In this document: positions 46,688 to 55,810 of the stretch, piece after piece
How the letters are laid out: the number at the start of each line of letters is the position of its first letter
How positions within the stretch are numbered: the stretch's first letter is position 1
Source: Nocardiopsis coralli
GTDB lineage: Bacteria > Actinomycetota > Actinomycetes > Streptosporangiales > Streptosporangiaceae
Direction of reading: 5' to 3'
Assembly (NCBI RefSeq): GCF_014892575.1
Contig: NZ_JADBGI010000012.1
Coordinates: 106,203-170,202 of the forward strand
Length of the DNA: 64,000 nt
Notes under the pieces: generated by a model
The model's database searches: none
Told to the model about the DNA's origin: nothing
Seen by the model: the letters and a program-made list of their open reading frames with translations, nothing else
Translations under genes and position numbers: made by a program

Positions 46688-47206
46688 TCACTCGGCCTTG
46701 CCGAGGTCGAGCAGCCCGGGCGGCGGATCGATGACCAGGCGCCCGGCCTCCACGTCGATCTCGGGTACGAGCGGGCCCACGAACGGCACGAGGGCCTCCT
46801 CGCCTCCGGGCCGTTCCACGACGAGCACGTCCTGGGCGTGGTGGAGCACGTCGGTGACCTCACCCACCTGTGTGCCGTCGGGGGTCTGCACGGCCAGCCC
46901 GATGAGCTCGTGGTCGTGGAACTCGTCCGGGTCGTCCAGGGGGGCGACGTCGGCGGACTCCACCTGCAGGACGGTTCCGCGCAGCGCCTCGGCGGCGTTG
47001 CGGTCGCGCACGCCCTCGAAGCGCACGAGCAGGCGCCCGCTGTGGTTGCGGGTGGAGGAGATGGTGAGCGGTCCGGCCGAGGCGGGGTCGGTCAGCAGCA
47101 CCGTCCCGTCCGCGAAACGCGCGCCGGGGTCGTCGGTGCGCACCTCAACGGCGACGTCACCGCGGATGCCGTGGGCACGTCCGATCCGGCCGACGACGAG
47201 ACGCAT
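46688..47206 (-). CDS. rimM: 16S rRNA processing protein RimM
   Basis: 172 aa; assembles the 30S head with S19. N-terminal RimM domain begins MRLVVGRIGRAHGIRGDVAVEVRTDDPGARF; the C-terminal PRC-barrel contains LIGLAVQTPDGTQVGEV and PLVPEIDVEAGRLVIDPPPGLLDL. Stop lies just upstream of the trmD start. Confidence 0.95.
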   Translation of the reverse strand: MRLVVGRIGRAHGIRGDVAVEVRTDDPGARFADGTVLLTDPASAGPLTISSTRNHSGRLLVRFEGVRDRNAAEALRGTVLQVESADVAPLDDPDEFHDHELIGLAVQTPDGTQVGEVTDVLHHAQDVLVVERPGGEEALVPFVGPLVPEIDVEAGRLVIDPPPGLLDLGKAE

Positions 47207-47337
47207 GGGGTTCTTTCCTTCCGTGGGCCCGCCCCCGGACGGGGCACGGGATGAAAGCGCCCGGGGCCCGTCTCGACGGGGTCCCCGGGCACGACTGTGG
47301 GGCGCCGACCGAACGGTCGACGCCCCCGCGAGGCGGT

Positions 47338-47580
47338 TCAGCGCACTTCGTGCAGGTCCAGCAGGTCGACGCGGACGTGGCGGCCCCCTGCGAGGGAGCC
47401 GACCACGGTGCGCAGCGCCCTGGCGGTCCGGCCGTTGCGGCCGATGACCTTGCCCAGGTCGTCAGGGTGAACCCGGACTTCCAGAACCTTGCCCTTGCGG
47501 AGCCTCTTGGTTCTCACCTGGACGTCGTCGGTGTTCGCAACGATCCCCTTCACGAGGTGCTCAAGCGCCTCTTCAAGCAC
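47338..47580 (-). CDS. khpA: KH-domain RNA-binding protein KhpA
   Basis: 80 aa consisting of one KH domain with the GxxG loop in VIGRNGRTARALRTVVGSL. Partner of KhpB in other Gram-positives. Stop of rpsP at 47582 is one base ahead, so it is coupled to rpsP. Confidence 0.93.
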   Translation of the reverse strand: MLEEALEHLVKGIVANTDDVQVRTKRLRKGKVLEVRVHPDDLGKVIGRNGRTARALRTVVGSLAGGRHVRVDLLDLHEVR

Positions 47581-47581
47581 G

Positions 47582-48040
47582 TCAGGCCTCGCCCTCGGAC
47601 TTCTTGGCCTCGGCGGCTTCCTCGGCGGGCTTCTCCGCCTTGTCAGCCTTCTTCTCGGTCTTCTTGGCCTTGGTGGCCTTCTCCTGGCCCGGGAGCACGA
47701 GCTCCTTCAGCGCGGCCTGGAACTCGGCCTCCTTGGCCTCCGGGTCGGCCTTCTCGGGCACCTGGAGCGGCGCCGGAGCGGCCAGGCCCTTGAACTTCTG
47801 CCAGTCACCCGTCTTGCGCAGGAGAGCCTTGACCGGGTCGGTGGGCTGAGCGCCCACGGACAGCCAGTACTGAGCACGCTCCGAGTCGATCTGGATGAAG
47901 CTCGGGTGCTCCTTCGGGTGGTACGTGCCGATCTCCTCGATCGCCTTGCCGTCGCGCTTGTTGCGGGCGGAGGCGACGATGACACGGTACTGGGGCGTAC
48001 GGATCTTGCCCATACGCTTGAGCTTCAGTTTGACAGCCAC
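47582..48040 (-). CDS. rpsP: 30S ribosomal protein S16 with Lys/Glu-rich tail
   Basis: 152 aa from GTG 48040 ([42 protein letters not shown]). The S16 core ends near 85; a charged tail ([28 protein letters not shown]) follows, common in actinobacteria. GGGAGAAG ahead of the start is at longish spacing. First gene of rpsP-khpA-rimM-trmD. Confidence 0.95.
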   Translation of the reverse strand: MAVKLKLKRMGKIRTPQYRVIVASARNKRDGKAIEEIGTYHPKEHPSFIQIDSERAQYWLSVGAQPTDPVKALLRKTGDWQKFKGLAAPAPLQVPEKADPEAKEAEFQAALKELVLPGQEKATKAKKTEKKADKAEKPAEEAAEAKKSEGEA

Positions 48041-48278
48041 TGGAGTGGTCTTCTCCCGAATACGGTGTTGGCGCCCGGCGGAAGGCCGCGTGGGGCACGG
48101 CGCCCTACCGGACATGACGTGGGCGGCGGGCAAGTTAGAGGGCCGGCCCGTCCACCTTTAGTCGACTCCTCATTGTGCCAGACGTCCACGACTTACTTCG
48201 CCAGGACAGCGGCGCGTCTGTGTCACACCTGCGCACACGACGACGGGCCGGCCAGGAGATCCCGGCCGACCCGCGGTG

Positions 48279-49886
48279 CTACTTGTTCTTGGGAAGCTTG
48301 AAGTTCGACAGGTCGGGCATGTTCTGCCCGCCCAGGCCCGGGGGCAGCGTGGGCTGGCCACCGCCGCCGAGGCCCGGGGGAAGGTCGGGCATCTGCTGGC
48401 CGCCGCCCTCCTCCTGGCGCCGCTTGCGCTCGGCCTCGCGTTCGGCCTCCTGCTGGCGGGCCTTCAGGGGGTTGCCGCTGCGCTGCTTGCCCTTCTTGTC
48501 CTTCTTCTTCTGCTTCTTCTTGCCACCGGCCCCGCCGCCGGCCCCGGGCATCCCCGGCATGCCGGGCATCCCGCTCATGCCGCCGCCCTTCTTCATCTTG
48601 CGCATCATCTTCTGCGCCTCGAAGAAGCGGGTGACCAGGCCGTTGACGTCGCTGACCTCGGTACCGGAACCGTTGGCGATCCGCAGGCGGCGCGAACCGT
48701 TGATCATCTTGGGGTTGGCGCGCTCGGCCGGGGTCATCGACTGGATGACCGCCTGGATGCGGTCGACGTCCTTGTCGTCGATGCCCTCGATCTGCTCCTT
48801 CATCTGCCCCATGCCCGGCATCATGCCGAGCAGGTTGCCGATGGGGCCGAGCTTGCGGACCATCTGCATCTGCTGGAGGAAGTCGTCCAGCGTGAAGTCG
48901 TCGTCCGAGGCCATGGTCGAGGCCATCTTCTCGACCTCGGACTCGTCGAACGTGCGCTGCGCCTGTTCGATGAGCGTGAGCACGTCACCCATGTCCAGGA
49001 TGCGCGAGGCCATCCGGTCAGGGTGGAAGAGGTCGAAGTCCTCGAGCTTCTCGCCGGTGGAGGCGAACATGATCGGGCGACCGGTGATGTGGCGGATCGA
49101 GAGCGCCGCACCGCCGCGGGCGTCGCCGTCGAGCTTGGTGAGCGCCACTGCGTCGTAGCCGACACCGTCGAGGAAGGCCTGCGCGGTGTTGACCGCGTCC
49201 TGACCGATCATCGCGTCGACGACGAAGAGGATCTCGTCGGGCGAGACCGCGTCGCGGATGTCGGCGGCCTGCTGCATCATCTCGGAGTCGACACCGAGGC
49301 GGCCGGCGGTGTCGATGATGACCACGTTGTGGTTGTTGTGGCGCGCGTGCTCGATGGAGGCGCGCGCGACCTCGACCGGGTCGCCCTGGCCGTTGCCGGG
49401 TTCGGGGGCGAACACCGGGGTGCTCGCGCGCTCACCGACCACCTGGAGCTGCGTGACGGCGTTGGGGCGCTGGAGGTCGGCGGCGACCAGGAGCGGGGTG
49501 TTGCGGTCGGCCGACAGCCACTTGGCGAGCTTGCCCGCCAGGGTGGTCTTACCGGCGCCCTGCAGACCCGCGAGCATGATCACCGTCGGCGGGTTCTTGG
49601 CGAACCGGACCTGCCGGGTCTCGCCGCCGAGGATCTCGACCAGTTCCTCGTTGACGATCTTGATGACCTGCTGAGCAGGGTTGAGGGCCTTGGAGACCTC
49701 TTCGCCGCGGGCGCGCTCCTTGATCCGCGAGATGAACTCGCGGACCACCGGCAGCGCGACGTCCGCCTCGAGCAGCGCGAGGCGGATCTCGCGCGAGGTC
49801 GCGTTGATGTCCTCCTCGGACAGCCGCCCCTTGCCGCGCAGCGAGGAGAAGACCGATGTCAGCCGGTCGGAAAGCGTCTCGAACAC
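48279..49886 (-). CDS. ffh: Signal recognition particle protein Ffh
   Basis: 535 aa from GTG 49886 (FETLSDRLTSVFSSLRGKGRLSEEDI). N domain, then G domain with GLQGAGKTT, DTAGR and TKLDG, then the M domain (about 300-430). The C-terminus has Met/Gly-rich repeats (GMSGMPGMPGMPGAGGG) and a long Gln/Arg/Glu-rich helix plus PGLGGGGQP tail. The start has only a distant AAGGA. Partner FtsY is encoded nearby at 53438. Confidence 0.96.
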   Translation of the reverse strand: MFETLSDRLTSVFSSLRGKGRLSEEDINATSREIRLALLEADVALPVVREFISRIKERARGEEVSKALNPAQQVIKIVNEELVEILGGETRQVRFAKNPPTVIMLAGLQGAGKTTLAGKLAKWLSADRNTPLLVAADLQRPNAVTQLQVVGERASTPVFAPEPGNGQGDPVEVARASIEHARHNNHNVVIIDTAGRLGVDSEMMQQAADIRDAVSPDEILFVVDAMIGQDAVNTAQAFLDGVGYDAVALTKLDGDARGGAALSIRHITGRPIMFASTGEKLEDFDLFHPDRMASRILDMGDVLTLIEQAQRTFDESEVEKMASTMASDDDFTLDDFLQQMQMVRKLGPIGNLLGMMPGMGQMKEQIEGIDDKDVDRIQAVIQSMTPAERANPKMINGSRRLRIANGSGTEVSDVNGLVTRFFEAQKMMRKMKKGGGMSGMPGMPGMPGAGGGAGGKKKQKKKDKKGKQRSGNPLKARQQEAEREAERKRRQEEGGGQQMPDLPPGLGGGGQPTLPPGLGGQNMPDLSNFKLPKNK

Positions 49887-50054
49887 GAGTTTGGCCAGTC
49901 CTTCGTCTCGGAATTGATCTCCCAGCCTACCCGCCCGGAACCACCCTCCAGCATGCGGAGACGGCGGGCGGGGCGGCCCTTTCACACGTCGGCGGCCCCG
50001 TGTCCGTGCACGGGGCCGCCGGTGTCATCTCACGCGGGCGCGCCGCGGCGGAGG

Positions 50055-51260
50055 TCAGTCCTCCTCGTCGGCGCCCTCGTCGTCGGCGCCCTCGGTCTCC
50101 TCACCGTCGGCGAGGGTGGCCTCGCGCTGCTCCTCGAGCGCGGCGAGCATGTCCTCCTGCTGGCCGCCGGTCAGGCCGCGGGTGACCAGCTCCGCCTCGC
50201 CGCCGATCTCGTAGGACTGCTGGGTCTCGCTGACGATGTTGTAGTCGGCGCCGCAGGACAGCTCGAGGGTGTCACCGGCCTCGAGGCTGCCGCTGTCGTT
50301 GCACTCCTCGTCGCCGATGTCGTCGTTGCTGAAGGTCACGTCCATGCGGACGTTGACCGTGCCGACACCGTCGCCGCCCGCGTCGTGCACGGTCCCGGTC
50401 CAGGTGCAGGCGGGGCCCTCCTCGCAGTCCATCTCCGGGGAACCGGACCAGCCGATCTCCACGCGGGCGTCGCGGGAGCCGGTGAGCTCGTCCTCGGCGG
50501 TGGTGGTCAGCCCGTCGTACAGCTCGTTGACGGCGGTGCCGTCGGCCTCGGCGAGGTCCAGGCGCACCTGCGGGCCGGCCTCGGCGTCGGCGTCCGCGAG
50601 CTCCTCGATCTCGATGCGCTTGATCTGCTCGGTCTCGGCGTCGATCCAGAGCTGGTTGCGCTCGCCGGCCAGGTCGATCTTGTGGGTGAGCTCGCCGTCG
50701 AGGTTCTCCTCCTCGGCCTCCTCGCCCTCGACACCGATGTCCTCGATGATCTGGGCCAGGGCGGCGGGCGTGAGGGAGGCGCCCGGGTTGAGGCCGACCT
50801 GGGTGGCGTTGGAGCGCACCCAGTTGTCGTCGAAGTCGTCGAAGTCCGGGCCGAAGACGCCCTTGTCGAGCCAGAAGCTCTCGGCGGCCTTGACGTAGAG
50901 CTTGTCGTCGGCCTGCAGGACCTCCGCCTCGCCCTCGTTGAGGCGCAGGGTGCCGTTGGCGGCGCCGCCGTCGGCGACCGTGAGGGTGGTGTCCTGGACG
51001 TCGGCGCCGACGCTCTCGGCGATCTGGCCGTCGGCGACCAGCGCCGGGTACTCGGCCAGGTCGGCGAGCGCGCTCTCCAGGAGCGGCGCCGCGGCGACCG
51101 GCTCGTTCTCCTCGGCGGCGGGCTCGTCGTCCTCGCCGCCCGGGCGCAGGTGGCTCAGGTCGATCGAGCACCCGGCCAATCCGACCACGGCGACAGCGCT
51201 CGTCGCTGCGAGCAGCCACCGCCCGCGGCTGCGACCCCTGCTGTGACTAACCGGCGCCAT
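50055..51260 (-). CDS. Lipoprotein of unknown function
   Basis: 401 aa from ATG 51260, with AGGAGG five bases ahead. An RGRSRGR head and hydrophobic core end in the lipobox LAGC, so it should be lipidated and anchored outside. The mature part is very acidic. LLESALADLAEYPALVADGQI followed by repeated beta-rich segments recalls the lipid-binding LppX/LprG type of actinobacterial lipoproteins, and the C-terminal half contains a separate domain with four cysteines. It occupies the place where glnK and glnD lie between amt and ffh in Streptomyces. Confidence 0.75.
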   Translation of the reverse strand: MAPVSHSRGRSRGRWLLAATSAVAVVGLAGCSIDLSHLRPGGEDDEPAAEENEPVAAAPLLESALADLAEYPALVADGQIAESVGADVQDTTLTVADGGAANGTLRLNEGEAEVLQADDKLYVKAAESFWLDKGVFGPDFDDFDDNWVRSNATQVGLNPGASLTPAALAQIIEDIGVEGEEAEEENLDGELTHKIDLAGERNQLWIDAETEQIKRIEIEELADADAEAGPQVRLDLAEADGTAVNELYDGLTTTAEDELTGSRDARVEIGWSGSPEMDCEEGPACTWTGTVHDAGGDGVGTVNVRMDVTFSNDDIGDEECNDSGSLEAGDTLELSCGADYNIVSETQQSYEIGGEAELVTRGLTGGQQEDMLAALEEQREATLADGEETEGADDEGADEED

Positions 51261-51502
51261 CTTGCCTCCTGTCCCCGCTTGCCTGGGGCACTGTACGAAT
51301 GAGCGTGAGTGTGTGGGGTGGACGGCGGCGCGACCGAACATGTGTGCTCGCCCCGTCCATGACGTCTGATGCCGACGCGGCCCCCGAGGTTGTGCCTCGG
51401 GACGATCCGTTCCACCGTCGCGTCCGCGGCCCAGGGCATCCGCCGCCGGGGCCGCGTGTGGTGGCGGCCTGCGTGAGACCTGCCGTCTCACCGACCTGAA
51501 AG

Positions 51503-51522
51503 GGTACCGAACGAACGGTACC
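51503..51522. promoter_or_regulatory. 20-nt palindrome upstream of the lipoprotein gene
   Basis: GGTACCG-AACGAA-CGGTACC has perfect 7-base arms and looks like a TetR-type operator. It lies 243 bp ahead of the lipoprotein start. No TetR gene is in the window. Confidence 0.4.
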
Positions 51523-51566
51523 GGGAACCCCGGTTGCCGGATCCGGCCACCCCGTGCACAGGCCGA

Positions 51567-51600
51567 GGGGCCGGCGGGAGGCGTTGCCCCCACCGGCCCC
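51567..51600 (-). terminator. Terminator after amt
   Basis: GGGGCCGG (51567-51574) pairs with CCGGCCCC (51593-51600), extended by a GGG/CCC inner stem. About 54 bases past the amt stop. Confidence 0.5.
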
Positions 51601-51653
51601 TGGCTCGTCCCACCGCTCTTGGTGGACCGGGTCCCGTTCCTCTTCGTCGAAGC

Positions 51654-52985
51654 TCAGGCCCCGGACCGCGGCGAGACCGTCTCCCCGCCCGGAGGCGTCG
51701 ACGAGGAGACCGCTTCTTCCTCGAGCTCGTCGAGTTCGTCGAAGGCGTAGGCGGACTCGGCGTGCAGCTCGTGGTCGAGGCCGTTGGTCTCGACCTCCTC
51801 GGCGATCCGGAAGCCGATGACCAGGTCGATGATCTTGGCGATGACCCAGGTGACCACGAAGGTGTAGACCATCACGCCGAGGACCGAGACGGCCTGGGCG
51901 ACGAGCAGGCCGATGCCGCCGCCGTAGATCAGGCCGGCAGCGCCCTCGCCGGGCACCGCGGAGCTGGCCAGGAAGCCGAGGGCGAGGCAGCCGACGATGC
52001 CGCCGACCATGTGGATGCCGACCACGTCGAGGGCGTCGTCGTACTTGAACTTGAACTTCCAGCTGATCGCGTAGGCGCAGATCGCACCGGAGAGCGCACC
52101 GACGGCGACGGCACCCATGGGGGTGACGTTGGCGGCCGCGGGGGTGATGGCGACCAGACCGGCGATGGCACCGGAGGCGAAGCCCAGCGCGCTGACCTTG
52201 CCGTAGCGCAGGCGCTCGACGAGCATCCACGCGGCGGTGGCAGCGGCGGTGGCGGCCTGGGTGTTGACCAGGGCCAGGGCGGCCTCCTCGTTGGCCGCGT
52301 AGGCCGAGCCGCCGTTGAAGCCGAACCAGCCGAACCACAGCAGGGCGGCGCCCAGGAGCACGAACGGCAGGTTGTGCGGGCGCATCGACTCGGAGCCGAA
52401 GCCCTTGCGGCGGCCGAGCACGATGACCAGGGCCAGGGCGGCGGCGCCGGCGTTGATGTGCACCGCGGTACCGCCGGCGAAGTCGATGACCTCGGGCAGG
52501 CCGGTGAACTCGTGCAGGCGGGCGACCCAGCCGTCACCCCAGACCCAGTGGGCCACGGGGAAGTAGACGAGCAGCGCCCACACGGGGGCGAACAGCAGCC
52601 AGGCGCCGAACTTGGCACGGTCGGCGATCGCGCCGCTGATGAGAGCGACGGTGATCACCGCGAACATCATCTGGAAGCCGGCGTCGACCAGGAGCGGGAA
52701 GCCGCCCTCCTCGTCGACCTCGGTGATGATGTTGCTGAGCCCGACGTAGTCGAACCCGCCGATGAACAGCTCGAGGGGCCCGTAGCCGGGTGCGTAGGTC
52801 AGGGAGTGGCCCACGGCCACCCACAGCACGCTGATCACGGCGATGGAGCCGAAGCTCATGAGCATCATGTTCAGCACGCTCTTGGCCCGGGACATGCCTC
52901 CGTAGAAGAACGCCAGGCCCGGGGTCATGAGCATCACCAGCGCGGCGCTCATCAGGAGCCACGCGGTGTTGCCGGTGTCAATCAT
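51654..52985 (-). CDS. amt: Ammonium transporter (Amt family)
   Basis: 443 aa, 11 TM segments, from ATG 52985 with GGAGG ahead. Conserved: AFFYGGMSRAKSVLNMMLMSFGS, DFAGGTAVHINAGAAALALV, PHNLPFVLLGAALLWFGWFGFNGGSA and DDALDVVGIHMVGGIVGCL with the pore histidines. It takes up ammonium. Its partner PII protein GlnK is normally encoded next to it but is absent here. The C-terminal cytoplasmic tail is long and acidic. Confidence 0.95.
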   Translation of the reverse strand: MIDTGNTAWLLMSAALVMLMTPGLAFFYGGMSRAKSVLNMMLMSFGSIAVISVLWVAVGHSLTYAPGYGPLELFIGGFDYVGLSNIITEVDEEGGFPLLVDAGFQMMFAVITVALISGAIADRAKFGAWLLFAPVWALLVYFPVAHWVWGDGWVARLHEFTGLPEVIDFAGGTAVHINAGAAALALVIVLGRRKGFGSESMRPHNLPFVLLGAALLWFGWFGFNGGSAYAANEEAALALVNTQAATAAATAAWMLVERLRYGKVSALGFASGAIAGLVAITPAAANVTPMGAVAVGALSGAICAYAISWKFKFKYDDALDVVGIHMVGGIVGCLALGFLASSAVPGEGAAGLIYGGGIGLLVAQAVSVLGVMVYTFVVTWVIAKIIDLVIGFRIAEEVETNGLDHELHAESAYAFDELDELEEEAVSSSTPPGGETVSPRSGA

Positions 52986-53147
52986 CTCGTCGCCTCCAGG
53001 GGGACGGACAGTTCGGAGTGTGGTCGATGGGCGGTCAGCAGGCGCGTCATCGGGCCCGACGAGATCACCACGGACGCCACTGTCCGCCCGGGGTGTTTCC
53101 CGGCCGCGCCCGACGTGTTGCGCAGGGGTAAAAGGACAGGCGGCGTC

Positions 53148-53163
53148 GTTAAGCGGCCGTGAA
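53148..53163 (-). promoter_or_regulatory. Weak candidate GlnR box upstream of amt
   Basis: On the minus strand TTCAC-N6-TTAAC resembles one half of the actinobacterial GlnR box (GTNAC-N6-GAAAC). It lies 163 bp upstream of amt, a gene usually under GlnR. The second half-site is poor, so confidence is low. Confidence 0.25.
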
Positions 53164-53274
53164 CACACGCGTCAGCCCGTGCGAACGCACGTGCGTCCGG
53201 GACGAACCGCCACGGAACCGCTGGTCGGAACCGGGTGCCGATCGATACACGGAACAGGATCCGGACACACGAAA

Positions 53275-53301
53275 GGGCCGCCGTCGCTCGGACGGCGGCC
53301 C
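53275..53301 (-). terminator. Terminator-like hairpin after ftsY
   Basis: GGGCCGCCGTC (53275-53285) pairs perfectly with GACGGCGGCCC (53291-53301), loop GCTCG. It is about 137 bases past the ftsY stop on the minus strand. Confidence 0.6.
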
Positions 53302-53437
53302 GTGTAACACGCACGTGTCGGTTCCATGACGCGGCTCACACACGGCCGCGCGCTCGGTGGCCATTCCCGGGGACCGGAAACCCCCGGGGCTGCCGGGGTT
53401 CCGGGGACCGGCCGGGGTTCGCGGGGGCGAGGGGCGC

Positions 53438-54631
53438 TCAGCCCTCCAGAAGGGCGTCGACGAAGACCTCGGGGTCGAACGGGGCCAGGTCGTCGGGGCC
53501 CTCGCCCAGGCCCACGAGCTTGACCGGCACCCCGAGCTCGCGCTGCACCTGGACGATGATGCCGCCCTTGGCGGTGCCGTCCAGCTTGGTCAGCGCGATA
53601 CCGGTGATGTTGACGACCTCGGCGAAGACCCGCGCCTGGCGCAGGCCGTTCTGGCCGGTCGTGGCGTCCAGTACCAGCAGGACCTCGTCCACCTGGGACT
53701 TCTTCTCCACGACCCGCTTGACCTTGCCGAGCTCGTCCATCAGCCCGGTCTTGGTGTGCAGGCGGCCGGCGGTGTCGATGATGACGGTGTCGACGCCCTC
53801 CTCGGTACCGCGCGCGACCGTGTCGAAGGCGACGCTGGCGGGGTCGGCGCCCTCCTCCTTGCTCACGACAGGGGCGCCCACACGGCCGCCCCAGGTCTGG
53901 AGCTGTTCGGTGGCGGCGGCGCGGAAGGTGTCGGCGGCGCCGAGCACGACACTGCGGCCGTCGCCGACCAGGACGCGGGCGAGCTTGCCGGTGGTGGTGG
54001 TCTTGCCGGTGCCGTTGACGCCCACGACCATGATCACGGCCGGGCGGCCGTTGTGCGGTTCGGTGCGCACGGTGCGGTCGGTGTCGCCGCCGATCTGGGC
54101 GAGCAGCTCCTCGCGCAGCAGCCCGCGCACCTCGTCGGTGCCGCGGGTGCCGAGGACCTTCACGCGGGTGCGCAGGTTCTCCACGATCTGGGTCGCCGAG
54201 GTGACACCGATGTCGGCGGTGATGAGGGTGTCCTCGATCTCCTCCCAGGTGTCCTCGTCGAGGGTGTCGGAGGAGAGCAGGCTGAGCAGCCCCTGGCCCA
54301 GGGAGCTCTGGGAGCGAGCCAGCCGGGCCCGCAGGCGCACCATACGCCCGGCCGACGGCGGCGGGGTCTCGATCTCGGGAGCCGGAGCGGGCTCGGGCTC
54401 CGCGACGGTCTCCCCGGGGGCGGGAGGCGCCTGTGACGGCGGGGTGGCGACGGTCCCCTCGTCGCGTTCCCGGTCCTCCTCGGGGGGTGCCGCGGTGGCG
54501 CCCCCGGTGACCTCGGGCCCGGCCTCGTCCTTGCCCGGAGCGACCGAGCGTCGGGTCCTGACCAGGAAGAATCCGCCGACGGCGAGGAGCACGACGACGA
54601 TGGCAACGGCTGCGAGCAAGGTGATGTCCAT
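53438..54631 (-). CDS. ftsY: Signal recognition particle receptor FtsY
   Basis: 397 aa. An N-terminal TM segment (about 4-24) anchors it, followed by an acidic Pro-rich linker to about 100. The NG domain has GVNGTGKTTTTGKLA, DTFRAAATEQLQTW, DTAGRLHTK and TKLDGTAKGG. With Ffh it delivers ribosomes to the Sec translocon. It is separated from smc here by B12, protease and osmolyte genes. Confidence 0.96.
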   Translation of the reverse strand: MDITLLAAVAIVVVLLAVGGFFLVRTRRSVAPGKDEAGPEVTGGATAAPPEEDRERDEGTVATPPSQAPPAPGETVAEPEPAPAPEIETPPPSAGRMVRLRARLARSQSSLGQGLLSLLSSDTLDEDTWEEIEDTLITADIGVTSATQIVENLRTRVKVLGTRGTDEVRGLLREELLAQIGGDTDRTVRTEPHNGRPAVIMVVGVNGTGKTTTTGKLARVLVGDGRSVVLGAADTFRAAATEQLQTWGGRVGAPVVSKEEGADPASVAFDTVARGTEEGVDTVIIDTAGRLHTKTGLMDELGKVKRVVEKKSQVDEVLLVLDATTGQNGLRQARVFAEVVNITGIALTKLDGTAKGGIIVQVQRELGVPVKLVGLGEGPDDLAPFDPEVFVDALLEG

Positions 54632-54697
54632 AGCGCGGACAGTCTTTCAGAGTGCCGCACGCCTTCGCACCACACAGGCTCGCGGGCGCCCCAGCCC

Positions 54698-54757
54698 GGG
54701 GATCTTGCTACTGGAGCCGGGTTCAGCGCTGAAGTCGGCTCCGGTAGCAAGATCCTC
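54698..54757. repeat. Dispersed palindrome, copy 2 (60 nt)
   Basis: GGGGATCTTGCTAC (54698-54711) pairs with GTAGCAAGATCCTC (54744-54757). The inner TGGAGCCG...CGGCTCCG and TTCAGCGCTGAA extend it to a nearly perfect long stem. It lies between the FecCD permease and ftsY, 17 bases past the permease stop, in the same core orientation as copy 1. Confidence 0.85.
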
Positions 54758-54774
54758 GCAGGGAGGAGCCTCCC

Positions 54775-55809
54775 TCAGGTTGACCGGTGGCGGGTGGTCC
54801 GCAGGATCAGCACGAAGAAGGGCGCGCCCAGGAACGCGGTGACCACACCGATGGGCAGTTCCGCCGGTGAGACGAGGGTGCGGGCGGCGATGTCGACGAG
54901 CACCATGAACGCGCCGCCCACGAGCACGGTCACCGGCAGGATCCTGCGGTAGTTGGATCCCACGAGGCGGCGCACGATGTGGGGCACGACGATGCCGACG
55001 AAGCCGATCAGGCCGCTGACCGAGACCGCGGCGGCGGTGGCCAGGGACGCCGCGGAGATCACGAGGATCCGCACCAGCGTCGGGTTCATGCCCAGGCTCA
55101 CGGCCTTGTCGTCGCCGAGGGCGAGCATGTCGAGCAGGTATCCGCAGGCCAGCAGGGTCACCAGGGCGACCAGCGCGTAGGGCAGGACGAGGTCCACGTC
55201 GTCCCAGCCCCCGCGGCCCAGCCCGCCGAGCAGCCAGGAGTAGATCTGCTGGAGCTGGTCGATGCCCATCTGCTGCACGAGGGTCTGGGCGGCCGACAGG
55301 AACGAGGAGACCGCCACCCCCGCCAGCAGCAGCGACGCGGTTCCCCCACCCCCGGCGGTCGAGCCGAGCAGGTACGCGGTGAACACACCCACGAGCGCGC
55401 CCACGAAGGCGGCCACGGGCACCATCGCCCGGGGTGCGTCGAACCACTCGGCGCCGAAGACCATGACCAGGGTCGCGCCCAGGCCCGCGCCGGCGGCCGC
55501 ACCGAGCAGGAACGGGTCGGCGAGCGGGTTCCGGAACACACCCTGGTAGGCGCCGCCCGCGGTGGCCAGGAGCGCGCCCACGAGCACGCCCATGACCACG
55601 CGCGGCAGGCGCAGTTCCACGAGCAGGGCCACCTCCCGCTCGGTCAGCGGGGATTCCGTGCCGAACGGGAGGAGGCTGAACACGTGCCGGACGATGTCGG
55701 CGGCCGAGACCGAGGCCGCCCCGGCGCTGACGCCGAGCAGGACCGCGGCCACGAGCAGGGCGAGCCCGCCCAGGACCCACCCCGTGGGGAAACCGGCACC
55801 GCCCTTCAA
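54775..55809 (-). CDS. FecCD/BtuC-type ABC transporter permease (probable cobalamin uptake)
   Basis: 344 aa with about ten TM segments. LRLPRVVMGVLVGALLATAGGAYQGVFRNPLADPFLLGAAAGAGLGA and the coupling-helix region GFVGIVVPHIVRRLVG are those of FecCD/BtuC permeases. It follows the substrate-binding protein gene after one base. A cobalamin riboswitch leads the operon, so vitamin B12 is the likely substrate. No ATPase gene follows; one must be shared or encoded elsewhere. Confidence 0.88.
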   Translation of the reverse strand: MKGGAGFPTGWVLGGLALLVAAVLLGVSAGAASVSAADIVRHVFSLLPFGTESPLTEREVALLVELRLPRVVMGVLVGALLATAGGAYQGVFRNPLADPFLLGAAAGAGLGATLVMVFGAEWFDAPRAMVPVAAFVGALVGVFTAYLLGSTAGGGGTASLLLAGVAVSSFLSAAQTLVQQMGIDQLQQIYSWLLGGLGRGGWDDVDLVLPYALVALVTLLACGYLLDMLALGDDKAVSLGMNPTLVRILVISAASLATAAAVSVSGLIGFVGIVVPHIVRRLVGSNYRRILPVTVLVGGAFMVLVDIAARTLVSPAELPIGVVTAFLGAPFFVLILRTTRHRST

Positions 55810-55810
55810 C

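Larger units (their letters stand above)
51261..51653. other. 393-nt gap between amt and the lipoprotein gene
   Basis: No gene is supported. It contains the amt terminator hairpin (51567-51600), the 20-nt palindrome at 51503-51522 and presumably the lipoprotein promoter. No glnK or glnD remnant was recognised. Confidence 0.6.
52986..53437. other. 452-nt gap between ftsY and amt
   Basis: No gene supported. It contains a terminator-like hairpin for ftsY at 53275-53301 and a weak candidate nitrogen-regulator box at 53148-53163. The rest shows nothing recognisable. Confidence 0.5.

Noticed and set aside
48276..51302. 1008-codon open frame on the plus strand
   Set aside because: It is the exact antisense of ffh and the lipoprotein gene, with low-complexity Leu/Gly/Val/Asp-rich translation and no family resemblance.
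54160..54750. Small ORF beginning in the dispersed palindrome (MLPEPTSALNPAPVA)
   Set aside because: The peptide is only the translation of the repeat; a similar string appears at copy 1. It then runs in the wrong frame through ftsY.
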